Below are positions 35,205 through 43,653 of a stretch of 51,869 nt of DNA, one piece after another; the first letter of the stretch is position 1; each line of letters starts with the position of its first letter. The stretch covers positions 1 to 51,869 of the forward strand of contig JAZLJR010000010.1 in the NCBI GenBank assembly GCA_045617925.1, written 5' to 3'. Both the position numbers and the translations under genes were made by a program. This stretch comes from CALELF01 sp045617925. GTDB taxonomy: Bacteria > Synergistota > Synergistia > Synergistales > Synergistaceae. Under the pieces are notes generated by a model. The model was not told where the DNA came from and searched no databases. It saw only the letters and a list, made by a program, of their open reading frames with translations.

Positions 35205-36281
35205 ATGGATTTATTATCAAAGTTAAAGGAAATTGAACAAAATTTTAGAGAGATAGAAAACAAAATGGCAGACCCTGCTGTGGTTGCAGACCAAACTCAG
35301 CTGCGTGATTTGGGAAGAAAACATACTGCCCTTGCGCCTGTTGTTGAGGCAACGGAGAAGTATGAAAGAGCTTTAAAGGAAATTGCTGATGCCAAAGAAA
35401 TGATAGAAGCTGAGGAAGATCTTGAAATGAGAGAGCTTGCTCGTGTCGAACTTCTCACGCTTGAAGATCAGATTCCCGAAATGGAACGAGAAATACAAAT
35501 ACTCCTTTTGCCGAAGGACATAAACGATGACAAATCTGTTATTGTGGAAATCCGCGGTGGTGCCGGTGGTGAAGAAGCCGCCTTGTTTGGCTCTGACTTG
35601 TTCCGTATGTATATGATGTATGCTGAAAAACAAGGCTGGAAAGTTGAAGTAACATCCGGAAACGAAACCGGAATAGGTGGACTAAAGGAAATTATATTCC
35701 GTGTTGATGGAGTTGGAGCATTCTCAAAATTGAAATATGAAAGCGGTGTCCACCGTGTGCAACGTGTGCCTGAAACAGAAGCATCTGGCAGAATACACAC
35801 TTCTACGGCTACTGTTGCTGTCTTGCCGGAAGCAGAAGAAGTCGATATTGATATTAAGACCGAAGATTTAAAAATAGACACCTATCGTTCGAGTGGTGCA
35901 GGTGGTCAGCACATAAATATGACAGACTCCGCTGTCCGCATAACACACTTGCCAACGGGGATTGTTGTGACATGTCAAGACCAGCGTAGCCAAATCAAAA
36001 ACCGTGCAAAGGCTATGCAATATCTTAGGACAAAGCTTTATGACTTGAAATTGCAAGAGCAAAACGCAGAAATTGCAGCAGAAAAGCGTGGTCAGGTTGG
36101 CACGGGCGACAGATCAGAAAGAATACGCACATATAATTTTCCTCAAAATAGAGTTAGCGACCACCGCATAAACTTGACACTTTACAAGTTGGATCAAGTT
36201 ATGGACGGTGAGCTTGAAGAATTAATTGGTGCGCTTGCAGAAGCAGACCAAGCTGAAAAGCTTAAAGCGTTAAAGCTATAA
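35205..36281 (+). CDS. prfA: Peptide chain release factor 1
   Basis: A 358-residue RF1: coiled N-terminal domain, codon-recognition region RVPETEASGRIHTST (a PxT-type motif, as expected for RF1 reading UAA/UAG) near residue 188, and the catalytic GGQ in SSGAGGQHINMTD near residue 230. GAGGA at 35194-35198 supports the ATG. Its TAA overlaps the prmC ATG by one base (TAATG), coupling RF1 to the methylase that modifies its GGQ glutamine. Confidence 0.97.
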   Translation: MDLLSKLKEIEQNFREIENKMADPAVVADQTQLRDLGRKHTALAPVVEATEKYERALKEIADAKEMIEAEEDLEMRELARVELLTLEDQIPEMEREIQILLLPKDINDDKSVIVEIRGGAGGEEAALFGSDLFRMYMMYAEKQGWKVEVTSGNETGIGGLKEIIFRVDGVGAFSKLKYESGVHRVQRVPETEASGRIHTSTATVAVLPEAEEVDIDIKTEDLKIDTYRSSGAGGQHINMTDSAVRITHLPTGIVVTCQDQRSQIKNRAKAMQYLRTKLYDLKLQEQNAEIAAEKRGQVGTGDRSERIRTYNFPQNRVSDHRINLTLYKLDQVMDGELEELIGALAEADQAEKLKALKL

Positions 36282-37129
36282 TGAAGCTGTCAATATTAAA
36301 GCAACAAATTTTATCTGAATTACAAAACACGCCTCGCGCAGACTACTGCACGAGGCGAATTATTATGCAATTTGCCAAGATAAACGACACCGAATATTTT
36401 ATTGGAGAGAAAAATATTGATGTAAGAATTGAAAAACTCATACGTTCTTGTGCAGTGAAACGCAAAAATGGCGCTCCTCTTTCATATTGTCTTGGACAAG
36501 CGGAATTTATGGGGCTGACTTTTTTTGTGGGGCGTGGCGTTCTTATCCCTCGTCCTGAAACTGAGCTTTTAGTTGAAGAAGTGTTGAATATCTTCAAGAA
36601 AAAAACGACAATTAATTTTGCTGATTGGTGCAGCGGTAGTGGCTGTATCGGTATTTCAATTTTAAAGTCACGTGGTGCAACAAGTGACTTTTGCACCTTT
36701 GTTGAAAAATCAAGCCGTGCAATCTCCTGGAATAGCAAAAATATCGCTTTGCATAACTTGAATCACTGTACAAAAATCTTGCAAAACAAAAATATATTAG
36801 ATGCAAATTTTGATTCAGAAAGCCTAGATTTAGTTACTGCAAATCCTCCATATATTGATGAAAAAGATATGGAGTGCCTAATGCCCGAGGTTCGAGATTT
36901 TGAACCCAAAATGGCACTCGACGGTGGAAAAAACGGAACAAAAATTTACAAAAAACTTTTTATAGCGACAGAGCAATTTTTGAAATCAGGAGGCATCTTG
37001 GCAATGGAAACTGCAGGAGTTTCACAAATTGAACTGCTTGAAAAGATGTGGCAACCACACTTCGATTTAGTGAAAATTGTAAAAGACTATGCAGGAATTC
37101 CCCGTCATGTCATATTAAAAAAACACTAA
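36281..37129 (+). CDS. prmC: Release factor glutamine methyltransferase PrmC
   Basis: A 282-residue class I methyltransferase: a helical N-terminal domain (about 1-85), AdoMet site ADWCSGSGCIGISIL near residue 110 (Trp-Cys where DLGTGSG is usual) and the catalytic NPPYI near 185. It methylates the GGQ glutamine of release factors. The prfA-prmC order is widely conserved. The operon ends at the terminator 37139-37178. Confidence 0.94.
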   Translation: MKLSILKQQILSELQNTPRADYCTRRIIMQFAKINDTEYFIGEKNIDVRIEKLIRSCAVKRKNGAPLSYCLGQAEFMGLTFFVGRGVLIPRPETELLVEEVLNIFKKKTTINFADWCSGSGCIGISILKSRGATSDFCTFVEKSSRAISWNSKNIALHNLNHCTKILQNKNILDANFDSESLDLVTANPPYIDEKDMECLMPEVRDFEPKMALDGGKNGTKIYKKLFIATEQFLKSGGILAMETAGVSQIELLEKMWQPHFDLVKIVKDYAGIPRHVILKKH

Positions 37130-37138
37130 TTTATACAA

Positions 37139-37178
37139 AAAAAGCAAGCCGACAGAAAAATTTGTCGGCTTGCTTTTT
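37139..37178. terminator. Bidirectional terminator between prmC and the DUF1385 gene
   Basis: 16-bp stem (37139-37154 with 37163-37178) with A-run left and T-run right; serves both convergent units. Confidence 0.92.
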
Positions 37179-37185
37179 ATATATC

Positions 37186-38109
37186 TTAAGCGTCTAATGC
37201 TTCATTGAGTGCACTGATTGCAACATCTAACTGGTCGTTTGATGGTTCCCTTGTCGTAATAAATTGTAGTGCAAGTGCAGGAGTGATTAACCATTTGCCA
37301 ATTCCGTTGGACTTGCTGGCGCCCTTTATGATTTCGTATGAGATGCCAATAACGAGAGGAAGCAAAATCACGCGGCTTGCAATACGCCAAAAAATTGTTG
37401 TAGTGGGAATAAGGGCAAAGACAACTATTGAAACAACGATAACTATTATCAAAAAAGAAGTTCCACAGCGACGATGTATGCGTGAAAACTTAGAGACCTC
37501 ATCTGGTATCATTTCAGAGCCATTTTCATAGGCATTTATAGTTTTGTGTTCTGCTCCATGGTATTCAAATACCCGTGCTATATCTTTGAAGCATGAAATG
37601 CCTGCCACATAGGCAACAAAAATTATTCCCCTGAATAAGCCTTCAAGTGCATGTTCTGCAAAGGCGGATAGGTTGCACCATTTTGCAACAAGTTCTCCTG
37701 CAAACATAGGAAGTGCTATAAAAAGTCCGACAACTGCAAAGAGTGCAAAAACGATTGTTCCTGCTGTTTCCAATGTAGATAGATTTTCTTCCTCACCTAG
37801 GCTAATGTCGGCACTTCTTGATATTGCCTTTAGTCCTACTCTCATCATTTCTATCATAATGGCAAAGCCACGTACGATAGGAATTTGCCAAAATTTTGTT
37901 TGAATCCATGTAGAGGGTTGCCAGGTTTCTGTAACAATCTCTCCTTTGGGATTACGCACGCACATAGCCCAAAGATTTTGCCCTTTCATAAGCACACCTT
38001 CAATTACGGCTTGGCCTCCGACGGGCAAGGCCTCTCTCTTGCAACATTCTTCAGTGGCCAAGTTAAATGACAAGTGAAGTATAGTTACAATTTTCTTTAC
38101 AAAATTCAT
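37186..38109 (-). CDS. DUF1385 (YqhQ-like) membrane protein
   Basis: A 307-residue protein of the DUF1385 family: N-terminal VGGQAVIEGVLMKG, IPIVRGFAIMIEMM near residue 77, and the YHGAEHKTINAYE motif near 185 followed by HRRCGTSFL; about 4 to 5 membrane segments. Function is unknown, though its neighbours prfA/prmC and rpmE are common partners of this family. The ATG at 38109 has only weak ribosome-site sequence, so the start is less certain. The stop of thyX is 14 bp upstream. Confidence 0.88.
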   Translation of the reverse strand: MNFVKKIVTILHLSFNLATEECCKREALPVGGQAVIEGVLMKGQNLWAMCVRNPKGEIVTETWQPSTWIQTKFWQIPIVRGFAIMIEMMRVGLKAISRSADISLGEEENLSTLETAGTIVFALFAVVGLFIALPMFAGELVAKWCNLSAFAEHALEGLFRGIIFVAYVAGISCFKDIARVFEYHGAEHKTINAYENGSEMIPDEVSKFSRIHRRCGTSFLIIVIVVSIVVFALIPTTTIFWRIASRVILLPLVIGISYEIIKGASKSNGIGKWLITPALALQFITTREPSNDQLDVAISALNEALDA

Positions 38110-38123
38110 AATTTATGTTGTGC

Positions 38124-38798
38124 TTAAAGTTCTTCAGGATTTATTGGATTGCCGCATGGGCGTGCTTCTTCGCACTTGCCCTTTGATACACAGCTGGGGC
38201 CTGCCTTGCTGAAAAGAAGCGGTGCAACACGTTTTACTTCCTTAAGCATTGCCACTGCGAGTGATTGTATTTCCCATTGTGCTCTATGACAAATACGGAG
38301 CGAAAAGAAGTGGTGTAGCTCGCGGGCGTTCATTGTAACGACTATGCGTGTTAGTCCGCCATGTGGCAAAACAAATCTAGCATCTTCTTTTGGAACACCA
38401 AGAGCAATTAGCTTATTGTACGCTTCTTTGGCATTCTTTACCTGTGCCATAAAGACTTCTTTTGCACCCTCTATGTTGTCGAGTGATGGTGGCAAAACGC
38501 AATCATTTTCCTCCATACCAACATAGCGCTGACTTTGCTGGCTAAATGATGCCATTCTGTGACGGACAAGCTGATGAGAAGTGACGCGTGAAATGCCATC
38601 AATTGCAAAGGTAAAGTTAGCATGCTCAAATGGTGACATGTGCCCAGATTTTTGCAAAATTTGCAAGAATTTGACGCAATTTTCACTTGTTAGTCCGTCA
38701 AAAATCTCAACAGCAGAGCTGGCACTATAACAAAGCTTTGCGGCAGCTGCTACAACCTTATCAGGTTCAGGAGTGTGTGCTATTAATTTTACATACAT
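38124..38798 (-). CDS. thyX: Flavin-dependent thymidylate synthase ThyX
   Basis: A 224-residue ThyX with the signature RHRMASFSQQSQRY (RHRxxSxxxxSxR) near residue 77, HMSPFEHANFTF near 53 and the C-terminal LRICHRAQWEIQ helix. It makes dTMP from dUMP with FADH2 and methylene-THF, replacing ThyA. The ATG at 38798 has GAGGT upstream; a TTG at 38813 is unsupported. An extra Cys-rich C-terminal tail (PSCVSKGKCEEARPCG) is present. Confidence 0.95.
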   Translation of the reverse strand: MYVKLIAHTPEPDKVVAAAAKLCYSASSAVEIFDGLTSENCVKFLQILQKSGHMSPFEHANFTFAIDGISRVTSHQLVRHRMASFSQQSQRYVGMEENDCVLPPSLDNIEGAKEVFMAQVKNAKEAYNKLIALGVPKEDARFVLPHGGLTRIVVTMNARELHHFFSLRICHRAQWEIQSLAVAMLKEVKRVAPLLFSKAGPSCVSKGKCEEARPCGNPINPEEL

Positions 38799-38831
38799 GT
38801 TTTTCAACCTCAACTAGAAATTATTGCTTGC

Positions 38832-38860
38832 ATTATATCATAATAGAAAAAATCCGTAAA
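38832..38860 (-). promoter_or_regulatory. Promoter of thyX
   Basis: On the minus strand TTTACG (38860-38855), 17-bp spacer and TATAAT (38837-38832) with extended -10 TGA. It abuts the rpmE terminator, so the two units are tightly packed. Confidence 0.75.
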
Positions 38861-38887
38861 ATAAAAAGGAGTGCATTGCACTCCTTT
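38861..38887 (-). terminator. Terminator of rpmE
   Basis: A 10-bp stem AAAAGGAGTG with CACTCCTTTT around a CATTG loop; U-tract on the minus strand at its left edge, 24 bp after the rpmE stop. Confidence 0.85.
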
Positions 38888-38910
38888 TAAATTCAAAATA
38901 AAATAATAAT

Positions 38911-39141
38911 TTAGTCTGTTGTTTTTGCTTTTTGCCCGTAGTTAATACCTGCGTATTTCTGACGGAACTTCTCCAAGCGACCTGCCTCTATAACGCGGCC
39001 TTTTTTGCCACTGTAAAATGGATGGCAAGCACTGCAAACAGCAACTCTCATATCACCAACGGTAGACATTGTTTCAAATGAGTTGCCACAAGCACATGTC
39101 ACCTTGCATTTTACATAGTTAGGATGGATGCCTTCTTTCAT
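38911..39141 (-). CDS. rpmE: 50S ribosomal protein L31, zinc-binding type
   Basis: A 76-residue L31 with all four zinc Cys (KVTCACGNSF and VCSACHPFYSG), the C+ form, plus EAGRLEKFRQKYAGIN at the end. GGAGG at 39151-39155 fixes the start, with a TATAAT promoter upstream and its own terminator. Confidence 0.97.
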   Translation of the reverse strand: MKEGIHPNYVKCKVTCACGNSFETMSTVGDMRVAVCSACHPFYSGKKGRVIEAGRLEKFRQKYAGINYGQKAKTTD

Positions 39142-39181
39142 ACTGATACACCTCCGATGTCTTTCTCATTAACGGCTAGGT

Positions 39182-39210
39182 ATTATACGCCAAACAGAAA
39201 AAAAATGCAA
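39182..39210 (-). promoter_or_regulatory. Promoter of rpmE
   Basis: On the minus strand TTGCAT (39210-39205), 17-bp spacer, TATAAT (39187-39182). Confidence 0.75.
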
Positions 39211-39260
39211 GAGCGTTTTGTCATTTTATTGAACATAAATAATTTTTTATACAAAAGAAT

Positions 39261-39300
39261 AAAAGCAAGGCAGAGATTTTTGTTTTTCTGCTTTGCTTTT
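39261..39300 (-). terminator. Terminator of greA
   Basis: Fourteen-bp stem with one G-T pair (39261-39274 with 39287-39300) and a U-tract on the minus strand, 17 bp after the greA stop. Confidence 0.85.
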
Positions 39301-39316
39301 ATTTAATTAGGCGAGA

Positions 39317-39805
39317 TTATTTTATCTCGTTTATTGCCAGTGTTCTGATGCCACGTGGTGTGTGTGCCTTAACGACATCACCAACTTTGTGACCGATTAT
39401 TGCTTTGCCAACAGGGCAGGACATAGAAATTCTGTTTTCTCTTATGTCAGCTTCTTCTGTTGCAACAAGCGTATAGGTATAGACTTTTTTCGTTGCTTTA
39501 TCAGTAATGGTAACTGCTGTTCCAATGCTTGCTGTGCTGGTGTCTATATCTTTCTTTTCAACAACAACTGCCTTTGCAAGCTGTGCTTCCAATTCAAGAA
39601 TTCTGTTTTCTAGTTTTTCCTGTTCTTCTTTTGCTGCGTGATATTCAGCATTTTCAGATAAGTCACCAAAAGCGCGTGCCTCTTCTAATTTTTCTGCAAC
39701 TATTTTTCTGCCATCGCCACGAAGATTAGCCAACTCGTCTTTTAATCTGTCGTAGCCTTCTCTTGTCATTTTAATTGCATTTAAATCACTTTGATTCTTT
39801 GCCAT
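39317..39805 (-). CDS. greA: Transcription elongation factor GreA
   Basis: A 162-residue GreA: N-terminal coiled coil (about 10-80) with the acidic tip ARAFGDLSENAEYHAAKEEQ, and the C-terminal FKBP-like domain with SCPVGKAIIGHKVGD. It rescues backtracked RNA polymerase by stimulating transcript cleavage. AGGAGGCG precedes the ATG. Monocistronic. Confidence 0.97.
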   Translation of the reverse strand: MAKNQSDLNAIKMTREGYDRLKDELANLRGDGRKIVAEKLEEARAFGDLSENAEYHAAKEEQEKLENRILELEAQLAKAVVVEKKDIDTSTASIGTAVTITDKATKKVYTYTLVATEEADIRENRISMSCPVGKAIIGHKVGDVVKAHTPRGIRTLAINEIK

Positions 39806-39834
39806 AAAAAATCGCCTCCTAGTTTCAACGGGGT

Positions 39835-39843
39835 ATTATAACA
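39835..39843 (-). promoter_or_regulatory. Extended -10 promoter of greA
   Basis: TGTTATAAT on the minus strand (39843-39835), 30 bp before the greA start; no good -35 box is seen, which fits an extended -10 promoter. Confidence 0.55.
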
Positions 39844-39859
39844 CAAATTTTATTTTTTT

Positions 39860-39897
39860 AGAGAAAAATAGCCTGCGAAAATTTTCGCAGGCTATTT
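39860..39897 (-). terminator. Terminator of glpX
   Basis: Near-perfect 15-bp stem (39866-39880 with 39883-39897), very short loop, with a T-rich run on the minus strand, 8 bp after the glpX stop. Confidence 0.9.
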
Positions 39898-39904
39898 ATT
39901 TTAT

Positions 39905-40873
39905 TTATTCGTTGTAATTCACCTTGAACGGATTGTGAACTGCCTTTATGTAACGGACAGTGCCACTCTTTGATCTCATGACAACAGAATCAGTAAGGAT
40001 ACCGTCAGATGCATAGCGGACACCATTTAGCCATGTGCCATCTGTAACACCAGTTGCAGCAAAGAATACATTTTCGGATTTTACAAGGTCGTTAAGGTAA
40101 AGCACACGATCCAAATCAAGCCCATTTTCTTTGCATCTCGTGGCCTCTTCCTCGTTGCGTGGCCACAGTTTGCATTGTAAATTACCACCCATGCACTTCA
40201 TTGCACAAGCAGTGATAACTGCTTCTGGTGAACCACCGATCCCCATCATCATGTCAGCACCACTGCCTTGCTTGCAGGTGGCGAGGGCTGCTGCAACGTC
40301 GCCGTCAGCGACAAGAAGTATTCTAGCTTCAATTGAGCGAAGTTCTTTTATCAATTCTGCGTGGCGTGGTCTGTCAAGAACTGCAACTGTAACATCTTGA
40401 GTTGCCTTTCTCAATGCACGTGCAACTGCTCTGACGTTATCGCTTGGGCTTTGCTCTATGTTGATTGCATGTGCGGCAAGTGGTCCTACTGCAATTTTAT
40501 TCATATAAAAAATATGTTTTGGGTTGAACATGGAGCCACGATCAGCAAATGCAACAACGCTGATTGCGTTTGGTTTCCCCTCTGCTGTCGGTCTTGTGCC
40601 GTCCACAGGGTCAACTGCAATATCAAGCATTGGATCCTCTGCCCAGCCGAGTTGCTCGCCATTGAAGAGCATAGGAGCTTCGTCCTTTTCACCCTCTCCA
40701 ATTACAACTACGCCCTTCATTTGAACGGTGTTTAGCACTCTTCTCATTGCATTAACGGCTGCACCATCAACTTCATTTTTGTTGCCACGTCCCATGCAGC
40801 GTGCAGCAGAGATTGCAGCTGCCTCTGTTGCTCTAACCATTTCTAACGCTAAATTTCTGTTTGGTGTTGACAT
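39905..40873 (-). CDS. glpX: Class II fructose-1,6-bisphosphatase GlpX
   Basis: A 322-residue class II FBPase: GRGNKNEVDGAAVNAMR near residue 30, VIGEGEKDEAPML near 57, AVDPVDGTRPTAEG near 88 (the metal site) and GIGGSPEAVI near 215. It hydrolyses fructose 1,6-bisphosphate in gluconeogenesis and may act on sedoheptulose 1,7-bisphosphate. GGAGGG precedes the ATG. Promoter-like TATAAT with an inverted repeat lies upstream; no terminator separates it from the DUF4416 gene. Confidence 0.95.
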   Translation of the reverse strand: MSTPNRNLALEMVRATEAAAISAARCMGRGNKNEVDGAAVNAMRRVLNTVQMKGVVVIGEGEKDEAPMLFNGEQLGWAEDPMLDIAVDPVDGTRPTAEGKPNAISVVAFADRGSMFNPKHIFYMNKIAVGPLAAHAINIEQSPSDNVRAVARALRKATQDVTVAVLDRPRHAELIKELRSIEARILLVADGDVAAALATCKQGSGADMMMGIGGSPEAVITACAMKCMGGNLQCKLWPRNEEEATRCKENGLDLDRVLYLNDLVKSENVFFAATGVTDGTWLNGVRYASDGILTDSVVMRSKSGTVRYIKAVHNPFKVNYNE

Positions 40874-40913
40874 TGTTAGCCCTCCAAGATAATTGTTTGA
40901 TTTTTATGTGTTT

Positions 40914-40943
40914 ATTATACACTTCTAACACTTTTTTTGTTAG
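40914..40943 (-). promoter_or_regulatory. glpX promoter region with inverted repeat
   Basis: TATAAT on the minus strand (40919-40914); just upstream, CTAACA and TGTTAG (40925-40930, 40938-40943) form an inverted repeat around an A7 stretch, where the -35 box would lie. No good -35 exists, so an activator or repressor may bind here. Resembles a CIRCE half-site but spacing is wrong. Confidence 0.4.
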
Positions 40944-40945
40944 TG

Positions 40946-41506
40946 CTAATTTTTAGATTTATCTGTTTCTTTTTTCCAATCCTGTCGCACTGTTTCTAAA
41001 AATTCATCATAGGCACCACTTTTAAAGTCAGGAAAGGTATAAAAAAAGCTTTCCCAGTGTCCTTTTCTTCTACATAATGTAACTTCACAGAATATTCCTC
41101 GTGACAGATATACCCTGTGTGCCTGCCCCTTGGTGGAAGCAAGCACCAGTCTTGCGCCGTCTATTGTGCCAGGATCAAGATTTACACGACGTGTAACTCC
41201 CGTTTTTTTCTCTATTTCAACCGTTAGCCTTTTCCAAGAAGCAAGATCAGTAAAATGATGAAGTGACGGATAGGAGAAAAAAATTCTATCAAGTTTTGGG
41301 GAAATATCTTCGTAATAATTTGTCCAAACAAAAGGGATTCTAGGGCTGATTCTTTCAGGCGCTCCCCATTCTTTTTCAAGCAATTGTCGGGCTTCTTCAA
41401 AAACTTGTGGTTTATCTTGTGGCACAAGAAGTGCCAAAATTTTTTTCACCCTTGGCTCACGTGGGTGGTGAGCAAGTTTATCGTATTCAGGCAAGAGAAA
41501 ATCCAT
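40946..41506 (-). CDS. DUF4416 family protein
   Basis: A 186-residue soluble protein matching DUF4416: PREPRVKKILALLVPQ start, PFVWTNYYEDISP near residue 60, RRVNLDPGTIDGARLVLASTKGQAHRVYL near 105 and a FYTFPDFKSGAYDEFL end. Function unknown. Its ATG overlaps the ftsY stop by one base (TAATG). Last gene of the nine-gene xseB operon. Confidence 0.82.
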   Translation of the reverse strand: MDFLLPEYDKLAHHPREPRVKKILALLVPQDKPQVFEEARQLLEKEWGAPERISPRIPFVWTNYYEDISPKLDRIFFSYPSLHHFTDLASWKRLTVEIEKKTGVTRRVNLDPGTIDGARLVLASTKGQAHRVYLSRGIFCEVTLCRRKGHWESFFYTFPDFKSGAYDEFLETVRQDWKKETDKSKN

Positions 41507-42435
41507 TAAATTTCGTCTCTTTCCCTTTCTTCTGCGTCAAGCAGATAATCAACAAATTCTTCTGAATTAAAAACCTTTAAGTCGTCAATGCCTTCTCCAA
41601 GTCCAACATAGCGGATAGGAAGTTTTAACCTGTCTGCAATGGCAAGGACAATTCCACCCTTTGCTGTATTGTCAAATTTTGTTAAGACAACACCGCTTAT
41701 CGGCATAATTTTGTTAAAAGTTTCTGCTTGAATAAATCCATTCTGTCCTGTTACAGCATCAAGGACAATGAGAACCTCGGCTGGTCCCTCTGGAATTTCC
41801 CTTTTTATGACACGTGTAACCTTGCCAAGCTCTTCCATAAGGTTAGATTTGTTGTGTAATCTTCCTGCTGTGTCTGCAATAATAACATCTACGTTTGTAG
41901 CCTTTGCAGAGGAAACTGCATCAAAAATGACGGCTGCTGGATCACTCCCCTGTTCTTGCGCCACTACGCGCACATGTGCTCTCTGCCCCCACTGTTCCAA
42001 CTGTTCAATTGCAGCAGCACGGAAAGTGTCTGCCGCAGCAAGGACGACCTTTTGTCCCTTTTGGGCTAATTGATGTGCAAGCTTGCCACAGGTGGTAGTT
42101 TTACCACTGCCATTTACGCCAATAAATACATAAACAGATGGCTTTGTAGGTTGTGTCAGTGGGCGTCCCATATTTGGCACGGAGTTCAGCAACTCACAGA
42201 GCAGTTTTTTGAAGGCTTGCTTCAAATCTTTTCTTGTTGCAATTCCTTCTTGCTCCATTATGTTTCTGAGCTGGTCAAGTAGTTTTTCAGTTGTATCAAG
42301 TCCGACATCACCGGATAAAAGTTCATCTTCTAGCTCTTCCCAAAACAAATCATCAACTGGCTCAGAGGAAAACGCATTTGTTAATTCCTGCGACCATTTG
42401 TTCAGTGTGCCTTTAACCTTGGAAAAAATGCCCAT
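41506..42435 (-). CDS. ftsY: Signal recognition particle receptor FtsY
   Basis: A 309-residue FtsY of the short type: N domain (about 1-95) and GTPase G domain with GVNGSGKTTTCGKL near residue 106, DTFRAAAIEQL, IADTAGRLHNKSNLMEEL near 190 and TKFDNTAKGG near 248. It lacks the acidic A domain of E. coli and relies on an N-terminal amphipathic helix for membrane contact. AGGAG precedes the ATG. It targets ribosome-SRP complexes to SecYEG. Confidence 0.96.
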   Translation of the reverse strand: MGIFSKVKGTLNKWSQELTNAFSSEPVDDLFWEELEDELLSGDVGLDTTEKLLDQLRNIMEQEGIATRKDLKQAFKKLLCELLNSVPNMGRPLTQPTKPSVYVFIGVNGSGKTTTCGKLAHQLAQKGQKVVLAAADTFRAAAIEQLEQWGQRAHVRVVAQEQGSDPAAVIFDAVSSAKATNVDVIIADTAGRLHNKSNLMEELGKVTRVIKREIPEGPAEVLIVLDAVTGQNGFIQAETFNKIMPISGVVLTKFDNTAKGGIVLAIADRLKLPIRYVGLGEGIDDLKVFNSEEFVDYLLDAEERERDEI

Positions 42436-42449
42436 AAGAAAACTCCTAA

Positions 42450-43625
42450 CTATTTACGCTTAAAGGTAATTCTTCTGCCATGTTTTTGTTCACTATTGGA
42501 AGAAGTATTTGTAGTTGCAGCACCATGTTTAGATGAATTATCTCTGCCATGAAAATGGTGCTTTTGCTTTTTGGGAAAGTGTCTTTCTTGGTGATGATTG
42601 TCTGCGGAATTTTGTTTTTGTTGAGCAACTTCAGCGTTGTTTGCCTGATTTTCGTTGGTATCAAGCTTTGGGGTGATTTCTGGTTCAGCGAAAGAAACAA
42701 GATTTTGTTTTATTGCGTTCATCTTTTCCTTTTCATCTTCGGTTTTCCATTCTGTCCCATTTTCAATAGCCTTTGTAACTGCCTCTAATTCGTCTTTTGC
42801 CACAAGCACTTCTCCCTTGTCTGGCACAAAAATACGAACCTTATTTGTTTTCAAATCAATTCCGGTGATAATAGCAGCTCTGCCGTCAGGCATCTTGATT
42901 TTTGTGCCATGCTGCGGAAAATCTTCCCACACCTCGTGATATGCTGGGTGTTCAAAGCACATACAGCACATTAATCTGCCACAGATTCCAGAAATTTTTA
43001 CCGGATTTAATGCTAGATTTTGTTCTTTTATCATTTTTATAGAAACAGGCATAAACTGATCGAGCCAATAGTTGCAACAGCAGACATGACCACATGGAGC
43101 AACACCACCTACAACTTTTGCAGCGTCTCTTGTGCTAAGCTGGCGGAGCTCTATTCTCATTTTAAATTCTCTAGCAAGATCCTTGACAAAATTCCTAAAA
43201 TCTACACGTCCTTCGGCAGAGAAATAGAAATAAATCTTTTTTTCACAACGCAGACATTCAATATCCACTAACTTCATTTCTATATCTTGCTCTGCAAGGA
43301 TTTCTTTTGCTACCTTTAACCATTTTGGTTCTTCCTTGCGATGAAAAGCAGCTTCTTCAAGGTCTTCTTGAGATGCTGGAGATACATATGTTACATCTGT
43401 GACAAGTGGTTCTTGAGATTTTGCCATACCTTCACTATGCTCTAGGCTACGGAACATGCCTCTGCATGCTTGCTCTTGTTCATCTGTTAAAGAAGAAATT
43501 ACGGTAGATAATTCCTCACCACGTATAGTTTGGGAAACTATCACGTCGCCACGGTTTAATTCTGTATCTGTTGACACAATGCCAAAGTAGCGAGGCTTGC
43601 CGTATATTACTAAATATTTACTCAT
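42450..43625 (-). CDS. ricT: RicT/YaaT family PSP1 protein
   Basis: A 391-residue PSP1-domain protein with the two Cys clusters of RicT: GGVAPCGHVCCCNYWLDQF near residue 175 and GICGRLMCCMCFEHPAY near 208, which in B. subtilis bind an iron-sulfur cluster in the Ric complex. The PSP1 core is about 90-250. The last 75 residues are a low-complexity His/Lys/Asn/Gln-rich tail (QERHFPKKQKHHFHGRD) not found in the usual family members, ending KRK. Adjacent to ftsY and recN. The family promotes RNase Y function and competence in Firmicutes; the role here is inferred. Confidence 0.88.
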   Translation of the reverse strand: MSKYLVIYGKPRYFGIVSTDTELNRGDVIVSQTIRGEELSTVISSLTDEQEQACRGMFRSLEHSEGMAKSQEPLVTDVTYVSPASQEDLEEAAFHRKEEPKWLKVAKEILAEQDIEMKLVDIECLRCEKKIYFYFSAEGRVDFRNFVKDLAREFKMRIELRQLSTRDAAKVVGGVAPCGHVCCCNYWLDQFMPVSIKMIKEQNLALNPVKISGICGRLMCCMCFEHPAYHEVWEDFPQHGTKIKMPDGRAAIITGIDLKTNKVRIFVPDKGEVLVAKDELEAVTKAIENGTEWKTEDEKEKMNAIKQNLVSFAEPEITPKLDTNENQANNAEVAQQKQNSADNHHQERHFPKKQKHHFHGRDNSSKHGAATTNTSSNSEQKHGRRITFKRK

Positions 43626-43653
43626 GTCATTTTTCCTTTATCTATAAATTTAT

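Noticed and set aside
40922..40948. CIRCE heat-shock operator
   Set aside because: One half-site TTAGCACT is exact, but the second half is degenerate and the spacing is about 7 rather than 9 bp; no chaperone gene is near.
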